Assembly (NCBI RefSeq): GCF_025144995.1
Contig: NZ_CP102250.1
Coordinates: 1,302,001 to 1,366,000 of the forward strand
Source: Alistipes indistinctus YIT 12060
Lineage (GTDB): Bacteria > Bacteroidota > Bacteroidia > Bacteroidales > Rikenellaceae
DNA length: 64,000 nt
Reading direction: 5' to 3'
Every line of letters starts with the position of its first letter. Positions within the stretch are counted from its first letter, which is position 1. Below, one piece after another: positions 57,533-64,000 of this stretch. Below the pieces are notes generated by a model. It did no database searches, was not told the origin of the DNA, and saw only the letters and a program-made list of their open reading frames with translations. Both the position numbers and the translations under genes were made by a program.

Positions 57533-58483
57533 ATGAAACATCTACTCAACTATATCGCCACCATATCTCTGGTAGGATTGACCCTAACAACCGGTTGCCT
57601 GAAAGGGGAAGAAGTCAATACGACCCGGATCGGACTGGCGCTTTCATCCGCCGGCAACAGTTGGTGGCACACCGCAACCTATTATGCCGTCACGCAGGCG
57701 TCTAGCCTGCAACAACCCTATTTCCTCGCGAATGCAGACTCCGCCTCGCAACAACAGATCCAACTAACCGCAATGGCCTATCCGACCTTGCAGCAAGAGG
57801 CCTGCAAAGCGATTATCCTATCCGATCTGGGACAATCCGTCGACTCGATCCAGAAATACATCGACATGGGCATAGACATCATCCTGTTCGATTGCAATAT
57901 ACCCGTAGACTATACCTGCCGGATTTCAGGAAATAATGCTGCGGCGGGCAAAGCGGCAGGAGAGTTCATACGCACCCATCTGCCCGATCCCGCGACCGCG
58001 ACACTGATCATACAGGTACAAGACTCGCCCGTCGGCACAACGAGGGCGGAAGGCTGCAAAGCACAACTGACGACTCCTGTTATGGAAGTTACCAGCAAAG
58101 CCTACACACAGGCTGCAGGCAAGAAAGCGATGGAAGAAGCGCTGGCGGCCGCAGACGGAGCTCAAATCGGTGCGGTTTATGCCATGGACGACGATGTGGC
58201 GATAGGAGTACTAACCGCCCTGCAGGAAGCGGAAAACACGACCGTGAAAACTGTGGTCGGTTGCGGCGGCTCGCAAACTTTCCTGCTTTTAATTCACACG
58301 ACGGCTGGCCTCAATCTGGCGACCACCGTTTACTCCCCGGAGAGCATCGAGCAATGCGTGGATATTGCAAATACCCTGACTATACAGGGAACACAGCCCG
58401 CTCAAAAGGAGTATATCACAGAGATGCCGCTCGTCGACCGGAACAACGCCGCCGACTATATCAATCCGGCGTCACGCTACTGA
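57533..58483 (+). CDS. Substrate-binding lipoprotein, LacI/Peripla_BP_4-like
   Basis: The 316-residue lipoprotein (lipobox TTGC) has the fold of periplasmic sugar-binding proteins: IGLALSSAGNSWWHTATYY, the NADSASQQQIQ start of the second strand, GIDIILFDCNIPVDYTCRISG, TLIIQVQDSPVGTTRAEGC and AVYAMDDDVAIGVLTALQEA. Homologues normally work with ABC permeases, but none is encoded nearby and the phylum rarely uses them. It may be a sensor domain partner or autonomous sugar-binding protein. A -7-like TATCTTTA lies at 57482-57489. Its 3' end overlaps that of the convergent nucleotidase gene by seven bases. Confidence 0.8.
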   Translation: MKHLLNYIATISLVGLTLTTGCLKGEEVNTTRIGLALSSAGNSWWHTATYYAVTQASSLQQPYFLANADSASQQQIQLTAMAYPTLQQEACKAIILSDLGQSVDSIQKYIDMGIDIILFDCNIPVDYTCRISGNNAAAGKAAGEFIRTHLPDPATATLIIQVQDSPVGTTRAEGCKAQLTTPVMEVTSKAYTQAAGKKAMEEALAAADGAQIGAVYAMDDDVAIGVLTALQEAENTTVKTVVGCGGSQTFLLLIHTTAGLNLATTVYSPESIEQCVDIANTLTIQGTQPAQKEYITEMPLVDRNNAADYINPASRY

Positions 58484-59931
58484 ACCGGCCGGATACTGAC
58501 CCGCATAGCGGTATCGACCGGAAGCGGACGGTGACCGGAAAGGTAATCCATCAGCAAATCGGTCACTTTCAAATCCAACGCACGGCCGCTGCCCCGCAGC
58601 GGAAACACATAGGTCGAATGCAGGTAATCCGGAAGCGTCACCTGAAATACGCGGGTTTCGTCCGTCAATTGCCGCCCGTCGCGATCGAAAAACAGCACAT
58701 CCACACCCTGTTTCTCGACATTCGTAACGATGGTGTACGTGCCTCCGGCAGGGTAAATATCGACCGTATGCCCTTCCTTACCGTTATAATTGAACTTATT
58801 CAGGATCAATTCCCGCAAATCGGACAATCTCATCGGCAACTGGTATAACACGCTGCCGAAGGGCTCCATAGCAAAAACATCGGCGACTGTAAAGGGAGCT
58901 GCAGCATGGGTATCGATCCGCATCCCGTTCCAATTGTAAAAAGCGAAATCGGTTTGGGTCCGGGCGAGAATCGCATCGACCTGCAAATTCAGCAAAGCGA
59001 CTTTATCCATCGGCACTGTCGTTTCACCGACCCGGCGGAGGAGTTCGGGAGCCTGCTCATACTGCCTGACCAAAGCCGCAATCTTCGGGTCGGGCGAAAT
59101 CGTATCGAGCGGAACCAGATGGTTCTCGATTCCGATCAGGCGGCGGTTGCGGAATTTCAACCGGGTAATCCCGGCATATTGCAAACCCTTGCCGGTTTGT
59201 GTAATCAGCACTCCATTAACGGACTTGCCCCCGCCAGCGAGCACAGTATGCGAATGCCCCCCTACAATCAGCCTCAGCTGCGGCATCTGTTCGGCCAGGG
59301 TCGAATCCAAATCGACTCCCAAATGAGTCAAGCCGACCAGCAGGTCGCAGCTATCCTTGAGATTTCTATAACGTAATGCAGTGCGCAGTGGGTCGGAAAA
59401 TCCTACTCCGCTGAAATTCTCCAGTCGCCCATCGGGATACCCTCCCCGCGACGTGTCGAGCAACCCGAGAAAACCGAGTTTCACCCCGTCGACCGTCCGA
59501 AAACTATAAGCCGGCAATGCCGGGAAGCAAGCCGTATCGGAGATCACATTCGCCAATACAGTCTCGAACCTGGCATGACGGATACGCTCCCCCAACAACG
59601 CCACACCGTGATCGAAGCCATGGTTGCCGACCGTGGAAAGATCGTAACCGATGGAATCCAGCAAAGCGACGATCGGCAAACCGACCTCCTTATTCAAATC
59701 GACGTACGGGTTGCCCGTCCATTTATCACCCGCATCGAGCACCAAAACGTTCGGGTTAACCGCACGGGTACGCTCGACCAATGTAGCCAAAGCAGGCATG
59801 CGGTCGATGGCGGCATGGATGTCGTTCGTGGAAACGATTACGACCTCCGTATGGTGTTTTTGCGCTGCACAGCCGGTCCACAGGACGGCTGCGACAAACA
59901 CCACCGGGTAAAAACAGGAAAAGAGTTTCAT
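58477..59931 (-). CDS. 5'-nucleotidase / UDP-sugar hydrolase-type metallophosphoesterase lipoprotein
   Basis: The 484-residue lipoprotein (lipobox LWTGC) has the two-metal calcineurin-like domain: STNDIHAAID, LDAGDKWTGNP, TVGNHGFDHG, VGLTHLGVDLD and IVGGHSHTVLAGG; and a C-terminal nucleotide-binding domain (FYNWNGMRIDTHAAAPFTVAD). It should dephosphorylate extracellular nucleotides or nucleotide sugars in the periplasm. The family's GGxR substrate loop appears as NGMR. The ATG at 59931 (or 59934) begins the signal peptide; the open frame extends to 59997. Confidence 0.9.
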   Translation of the reverse strand: MKLFSCFYPVVFVAAVLWTGCAAQKHHTEVVIVSTNDIHAAIDRMPALATLVERTRAVNPNVLVLDAGDKWTGNPYVDLNKEVGLPIVALLDSIGYDLSTVGNHGFDHGVALLGERIRHARFETVLANVISDTACFPALPAYSFRTVDGVKLGFLGLLDTSRGGYPDGRLENFSGVGFSDPLRTALRYRNLKDSCDLLVGLTHLGVDLDSTLAEQMPQLRLIVGGHSHTVLAGGGKSVNGVLITQTGKGLQYAGITRLKFRNRRLIGIENHLVPLDTISPDPKIAALVRQYEQAPELLRRVGETTVPMDKVALLNLQVDAILARTQTDFAFYNWNGMRIDTHAAAPFTVADVFAMEPFGSVLYQLPMRLSDLRELILNKFNYNGKEGHTVDIYPAGGTYTIVTNVEKQGVDVLFFDRDGRQLTDETRVFQVTLPDYLHSTYVFPLRGSGRALDLKVTDLLMDYLSGHRPLPVDTAMRVSIRPVQ

Positions 59932-60047
59932 CATTGGTTTTTTACGCAGTAAAGATAGCAATCCTTTCGTAAAACACACGGACGACGCCTGGCGCAATCT
60001 TCTGGAACGGGAGTTGCACGAACCCGAAGATGAGTAAATAAATTTCT

Positions 60048-60055
60048 TATCTTTG
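60048..60055 (+). promoter_or_regulatory. -7 promoter box (TATCTTTG) for the GNAT-M64 pair
   Basis: TATCTTTG 26 bases before the GNAT ATG; no matching -33 TTTG at 19 bases. Confidence 0.5.
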
Positions 60056-60080
60056 TCGGGAGTGCAACTATTATCGTATC

Positions 60081-60641
60081 ATGCAAATCATCCGGATCTC
60101 CGATATTCACCATCCGCGCTTCGGCGAGGTATGGCATTTATACCAAAACAGTTTTCCCCTGTGCGAGCAGCGTACCTTGGACCACCAGATCACCGCGTTC
60201 AAAGCCGACCGGTTCCACCTCGACGTATATCTGGATGGTGAAACACTGGTAGGATTTATCGGTTATTGGGATTTCGACGACTATCTCTACATCGAACATT
60301 ACGCGATCAATTCCGACCTGCGGGGAGGCGGCTGGGGCAGTCGCATTCTCGAAGCCCTGCAAAAAACCGCCGGCAAAACGATTATCCTCGAAATCGACGA
60401 AGTAGTGGATGAAATTTCAACCCGGCGGCTGCGGTTTTATCAACGACTCGGCTTTGTCGTCAATCCCTACATCCACCCGCTGCACCGTTACCGCGACATC
60501 GAGACAGAACATCAAAACGCCCGGTTGGTCATCATGACCTATCCGGGAACGATCGACCCGCAGACCTACGAACGGTTCAACCGTGACCTGGGCGAAATAG
60601 TAATGAAACGAGACGAGCAACTACAAACAAATACAAAATGA
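60081..60641 (+). CDS. GNAT-family N-acetyltransferase
   Basis: The 186-residue cytosolic protein has the GNAT acetyl-CoA-binding motif A (NSDLRGGGWGSRILEALQK) after the strand DDYLYIEHYAI, and motif B with RRLRFYQRLGF. It acetylates an amine of a small molecule or protein; the substrate is not evident. Its stop overlaps the ATG of the second M64 lipoprotein by four bases, suggesting coupled translation, though a cytosolic enzyme and an exported peptidase are an odd pair. Confidence 0.9.
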   Translation: MQIIRISDIHHPRFGEVWHLYQNSFPLCEQRTLDHQITAFKADRFHLDVYLDGETLVGFIGYWDFDDYLYIEHYAINSDLRGGGWGSRILEALQKTAGKTIILEIDEVVDEISTRRLRFYQRLGFVVNPYIHPLHRYRDIETEHQNARLVIMTYPGTIDPQTYERFNRDLGEIVMKRDEQLQTNTK

Positions 60642-61744
60642 GACACCTTTACCGCTCCTTTTGCTTACTGAAGTCTGTCACACCCCTGCTCGGGCTGATA
60701 ATCCTAGCAACATCCTGCGGGAAAGACCCGGCAGTTGACCCGGATACCGACGGAACCGTTCGTATCGCAAAAGAATGCACTTCGGGACTAAAACCCGTCA
60801 ACATCGTCATTACCGGGGACGGATTTCTCGAAGAGGATTACGCCACCGGAGGAGCATTCGACCAGGCAGCCAACCGGGCGATCGACGCATTATTCAGCGT
60901 CGAACCTTTCAAAACTTACAGTGCCTATTTCAGGGTACAGACGGTAACGGCCTATTCCGAAGAACGGGGAGCGACCCTCAAAAACGCCAGCACGAAGACA
61001 AACACGATATTCGGCGTAACGCTGGACGGCGGCAGCAGCACGGGAATGTCGGGCAAGGACGACAAAGTGTTCGACTACGCGAAGAAAGCACAGGGAATAA
61101 CCGCCACCGAACTGAAGCAAACGGTTGTAATCGTGATTTCGAATTACGTGCAATACGCCGGCACGACTTACTCGTACAGCGACGGGCGTTCGATCGCCTA
61201 TATCGCACTAAGCAGCGGTACCAGCCAACTCACCCGGTTCGGGAATGTCGTGGTACATGAAGCGGGCGGCCACGGGTTCGGACGATTGGCCGACGAATAC
61301 TACAACAGCAATTCGGGGAATATCAACAACGATCCCGACGCCCTGCTGGAGATCATCGAATGGCAGGACCGGGGCTACGACCAGAATGTCTCGCTGACTC
61401 CACTGCACAGCAAATGTCCGTGGAATTTTATTTTCACCCTTCCCCAATACCAGAGCGACTACCACATCGTATCGACTATCGAAGGCGGCGCCTTATTCGC
61501 AGAGGGAGTGTGGCGCCCCGAACCGATCAGCTGCATGAATGACAACCGACTCTATTTCAATGCGCCGAGCCGGGTAGCGATCGTTAAGCGTATTGTGGAG
61601 ATCGCCGGAACGAGCTTTTCCATGCAGGAGTTCATCGACAAAGATTACGACCGTTTCAACACGCCGGCCGTACTGACTTCACACGCAAAAGCCGCGGCAG
61701 AAGAGGGATTCACCCCGCTGGCTCCACCGGTCAGAATCCGGTGA
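60638..61744 (+). CDS. M64-family (IgA peptidase-like) metallopeptidase lipoprotein, short form
   Basis: The 368-residue lipoprotein (signal peptide with lipobox ATSC) is essentially the M64 catalytic domain alone, without BACON or FN3. It shares with the larger paralogue the GDGFLEEDYATGGAFDQAANR start, the zinc motif VHEAGGHGFGRLADEY and the Met-turn-like SCMNDNR near the C-terminus. The usual Glu of ADEY is present here but replaced by Cys in the paralogue. Codon use is like that of most genes in the window. Likely host- or diet-protein cleavage at the cell surface. Confidence 0.87.
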   Translation: MRHLYRSFCLLKSVTPLLGLIILATSCGKDPAVDPDTDGTVRIAKECTSGLKPVNIVITGDGFLEEDYATGGAFDQAANRAIDALFSVEPFKTYSAYFRVQTVTAYSEERGATLKNASTKTNTIFGVTLDGGSSTGMSGKDDKVFDYAKKAQGITATELKQTVVIVISNYVQYAGTTYSYSDGRSIAYIALSSGTSQLTRFGNVVVHEAGGHGFGRLADEYYNSNSGNINNDPDALLEIIEWQDRGYDQNVSLTPLHSKCPWNFIFTLPQYQSDYHIVSTIEGGALFAEGVWRPEPISCMNDNRLYFNAPSRVAIVKRIVEIAGTSFSMQEFIDKDYDRFNTPAVLTSHAKAAAEEGFTPLAPPVRIR

Positions 61745-61875
61745 TCCCGGTGACAAGAACGTTTTCTCAGACCTGCCACCTTACCTCCATCCCCACATCT
61801 ATCCTCTCCAAACAATTCGAAAAAACTATAACCTGAGAGAACAGGGGAACCCCATAGAAAACCATACTGGAAGGA

Positions 61876-61909
61876 AGAGCGGTCCGGCATTGCAATGCCG
61901 GACCGCTCT
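61876..61909. terminator. Perfect 34-bp palindrome between the second M64 gene and proS
   Basis: AGAGCGGTCCGGCATTG and its exact complement meet at TGCA. It lies between convergent genes and most likely terminates both, although no T run follows on either side. Confidence 0.65.
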
Positions 61910-61951
61910 ATTCCATCTAAAAAACTGTCGCTTCAACTCAACCTTCACAAA

Positions 61952-63436
61952 TCAATACGACCGTGCAAAAAGCACCCGACGTTTCGAAGGCTTACCGCTG
62001 ATGATGCAGACGCCGTCCTCTTCGGGAGCATCGACAGGAATACAACGGATCGTTGCCTTGGTTTCGGCCTTGATTTGTTCCTCGGTTTCAGGGGTGCCGT
62101 CCCAATGGGCAAGGATAAAGCCACCCTTCTCGTCGAGCACGCGCTTGAATTCATCGTAAGTATCCACACGGGTGGTCATTTCTTCACGGAATTTCAATGC
62201 CTTGTTGTAGATCCCGTCCTGAATATCGACCAGTAATTTCTCAATCCTATCGACGATACCCTCCTGAGAAACGGTCTCTTTCGCAAGCGTATCGCGGCGG
62301 ACGATCTCAATGGTATCTCCTGCCAGATCACGGGGCCCCATAGCCAAACGGACCGGAACCCCCTTGAGTTCATATTCGGCGAACTTAAAGCCGCTACGAA
62401 CATTATCCCGCGCATCGATCTTCACACTGATCCCTTTCGCCTTCAGACCGGCAGCGATCTCATCGAGCCGTGCTGTAATCTTCGCCAGTTCCTCCGCACC
62501 CTTATAGATCGGAATCATCACCACTTGGATGGGCGCCAGCTTCGGCGGCAGCACCAGACCATTGTTATCGGAGTGAGCCATAATCAACGCACCCATCAGG
62601 CGGGTCGATACGCCCCAGGAAGTCGCCCAAACGTAATCCAGTTTACCTTCCCGGTTCGTGAACTGCACATCGAACGCTTTGGCGAAGTTCTGTCCGAGGA
62701 AATGCGATGTACCGCTCTGCAAAGCTTTGCCGTCCTGCATCAACGCCTCGATCGTCAGGGTATCCTCGGCTCCCGCGAAACGTTCGCTGTCGCTCTTGTG
62801 CCCGACAATGACGGGAACGGCCAGCCACTGTTCGGCAAAATCGGCATAGACACGAATCATCTTTTGGGCTTCGGCGATCGCCTCCTCACGCGTTTCATGC
62901 GCGGTATGCCCCTCTTGCCACAGGAATTCGGCCGTACGCAAGAACAGGCGCGTACGCATTTCCCAGCGCACGACATTGGCCCACTGGTTACACAGAATCG
63001 GCAGGTCGCGGTAAGATTGTATCCAATTTTTATAGGTATTCCAGATAATCGTTTCGGAAGTCGGGCGCACGATCAGCTCCTCTTCCAGTTTCGCATCGGG
63101 ATCGACCACGACGCCTTTGCCGTCCGGATCATTCTTCAGGCGATAATGCGTCACTACCGCGCACTCTTTGGCAAAGCCCTCCACATGGTGGGCCTCCTTG
63201 CTGAAAAAGGACTTGGGGATAAACAACGGGAAATAGGCATTTTCATGGCCGGTCTCCTTGAACATCGTGTCCAGTTGGCGTTGCATCTTCTCCCAAATCG
63301 CGTAACCGTAAGGTTTGATCACCATGCACCCCCGGACGGCAGACCCTTCGGCCAGACCCGCTTTTACCACCAAATCGTTATACCACTGCGAGTAGTTCTC
63401 TTCCCGAGAGGTCAACTCTTTCAGCTCTTTTGCCAT
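61952..63436 (-). CDS. proS: Prolyl-tRNA synthetase (short, eukaryote/archaeal-like type)
   Basis: The 494-residue class II enzyme charges tRNA-Pro. It lacks the bacterial editing insertion and has [36 protein letters not shown] (motif 2), [14 protein letters not shown] (substrate TxE), [17 protein letters not shown] (motif 3) and a C-terminal extension ending in Tyr (RRVLFARSY), as in ProRS type 3. Length standard. The C-terminal zinc-like cluster is reduced to one Cys pair (TIRCIPV...GVCIISG). Monocistronic. Confidence 0.97.
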   Translation of the reverse strand: MAKELKELTSREENYSQWYNDLVVKAGLAEGSAVRGCMVIKPYGYAIWEKMQRQLDTMFKETGHENAYFPLFIPKSFFSKEAHHVEGFAKECAVVTHYRLKNDPDGKGVVVDPDAKLEEELIVRPTSETIIWNTYKNWIQSYRDLPILCNQWANVVRWEMRTRLFLRTAEFLWQEGHTAHETREEAIAEAQKMIRVYADFAEQWLAVPVIVGHKSDSERFAGAEDTLTIEALMQDGKALQSGTSHFLGQNFAKAFDVQFTNREGKLDYVWATSWGVSTRLMGALIMAHSDNNGLVLPPKLAPIQVVMIPIYKGAEELAKITARLDEIAAGLKAKGISVKIDARDNVRSGFKFAEYELKGVPVRLAMGPRDLAGDTIEIVRRDTLAKETVSQEGIVDRIEKLLVDIQDGIYNKALKFREEMTTRVDTYDEFKRVLDEKGGFILAHWDGTPETEEQIKAETKATIRCIPVDAPEEDGVCIISGKPSKRRVLFARSY

Positions 63437-63489
63437 AATTTTATTTCGTTCTGTTTCGTTTAATAATAATCAATCCCGAAGAATAAACG

Positions 63490-63497
63490 CAAAGGTA
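63490..63497 (-). promoter_or_regulatory. proS: -7 promoter box (TACCTTTG) for proS
   Basis: Minus-strand TACCTTTG, 54 bases upstream of the proS ATG. Confidence 0.6.
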
Positions 63498-63528
63498 CTG
63501 TATTTTTCGCAAATTCGTAAAAATTGAA

Positions 63529-63536
63529 TACCTTTG
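63529..63536 (+). promoter_or_regulatory. -7 promoter box (TACCTTTG), rightward
   Basis: TACCTTTG on the plus strand, with a T-rich stretch about 20 bases upstream as possible -33. It would drive the lipoprotein gene with a 200-base leader. Confidence 0.5.
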
Positions 63537-63742
63537 GCTTAGTATGGAGTATGCGTTTTTATTCGTTCCGAAAGAACTGCAACGCTTTGGCCGTGCAACG
63601 CCGCAAACCGAATAATCATCTTGAATAAAACACTAAAACGCTATAACGGAACGACAATAGTAATTTAGGCTCAGAATCGGATAACTTTTCCGGTACGATT
63701 TTCGTTATATATATAAAGTAGAAACAGGCAAAACCTACAACC

Positions 63743-64000
63743 ATGAAAACCAACAAATCCATATGGGCAATGGGGGGAATGATCGCAGCGGTCATGGCCT
63801 TGTCCGGATGCAGTGCGGCTCTGTTTTCATCTTCTTCTTCCTCTGACGACCTGTATTCGACTCACGATACAAGGGCTATCGCCAATTCCGACCTGCAACG
63901 CCGGGAACGAGCGCTGGCCGCTCGCGAAGCGGAACTGCGCCGTCAGGAGGAGGCCGCAAAAGCGGCATACCAAGTGAATCAGGCCCAGAGAAGTGGTTCT
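63743..64000 (+). CDS. Lipoprotein with coiled-coil segment (partial, cut at right edge)
   Basis: Eighty-six residues are present. The signal peptide ends in lipobox LSGC; a Ser-rich stretch and then a Arg/Glu/Ala-rich coiled coil (DLQRRERALAAREAELRRQEE) follow. The heptad-like spacing suggests a rod tethered to the outer membrane. The start at 63743 (MKTNKSIWAMGG) is clear. I cannot assign a family from this fragment. Confidence 0.8.
   Translation, partial: MKTNKSIWAMGGMIAAVMALSGCSAALFSSSSSSDDLYSTHDTRAIANSDLQRRERALAAREAELRRQEEAAKAAYQVNQAQRSGS

Larger units (their letters stand above)
63437..63742. other. Intergenic region between proS and the lipoprotein gene
   Basis: The 306-bp gap holds two divergent -7 boxes near its left end and, on the plus strand, a 23-codon frame at 63544-63615. 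The rest is AT-rich and shows no recognisable RNA. Confidence 0.5.

Overview
The window looks like a chromosomal segment from a Bacteroidota gut or oral commensal, most likely Bacteroidales and close to Alistipes (Rikenellaceae). The basis is protein content (GH97, GH106, BACON and M64 lipoproteins, DUF4254, a short pyruvoyl phosphatidylserine decarboxylase, a SusB-like enzyme), fairly GC-rich coding DNA, and recurrent phylum-type promoters with a TAnnTTTG -7 box. Start sites are rarely preceded by Shine-Dalgarno sequences. The genus is an inference; the phylum is close to certain.

Left part (1-25 kb). Partial metH, a glutaminyl-cyclase-like lipoprotein diverging from serS, then a small carbohydrate locus: a GH106 lipoprotein and a secreted esterase facing an AraC regulator. 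The AraC gene is translationally coupled to an E1-like adenylyltransferase that lacks zinc cysteines. Next come an acyl-CoA synthetase diverging from queG, katA, mdh and gcvH, and an envelope group (EEP phosphatase, GT9 glycosyltransferase, DUF4254). A LysM glucosaminidase, an unknown protein, an MFS carrier and a large TPR protein close this part.

Middle (25-50 kb). purA, an S41 protease lipoprotein, then an etfB-etfA-acyl-CoA dehydrogenase operon. An ECF sigma factor is followed by an unlisted 46-residue acidic protein. A zinc-ribbon coiled-coil protein, a Nif3-like protein and a MerR regulator precede a stand-alone flavokinase that overlaps ahcY. An ABC-F ATPase, GH97 and an AI-2E permease follow. 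The rsfS-ftsH-cdsA-psd cluster joins translation, membrane proteolysis and phospholipid synthesis. An OxyR with both redox cysteines is a plausible regulator of katA. A TPR-like protein is coupled to a radical SAM enzyme.

Right part (50-64 kb). A complete rRNA operon on the minus strand (16S, tRNA-Ile, tRNA-Ala, 23S, 5S) is driven by two tandem promoters with exact 19-bp spacing and ended by a strong hairpin. Beyond it lies a cell-surface island: two M64 peptidase lipoproteins, an orphan sugar-binding-type lipoprotein, a 5'-nucleotidase lipoprotein and a GNAT acetyltransferase coupled to the second M64 gene. proS and the start of a coiled-coil lipoprotein complete the window.

No CRISPR array, insertion sequence, prophage or toxin-antitoxin pair was seen. 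Most genes are housekeeping. The best candidates for new biology are the paired M64 lipoproteins with a HExGGH zinc site, the cysteine-free E1-like protein coupled to its regulator, the flavokinase-ahcY fusion-like overlap, the palindromic operator near 37.47 kb and the MetH with an altered pterin-domain entry.
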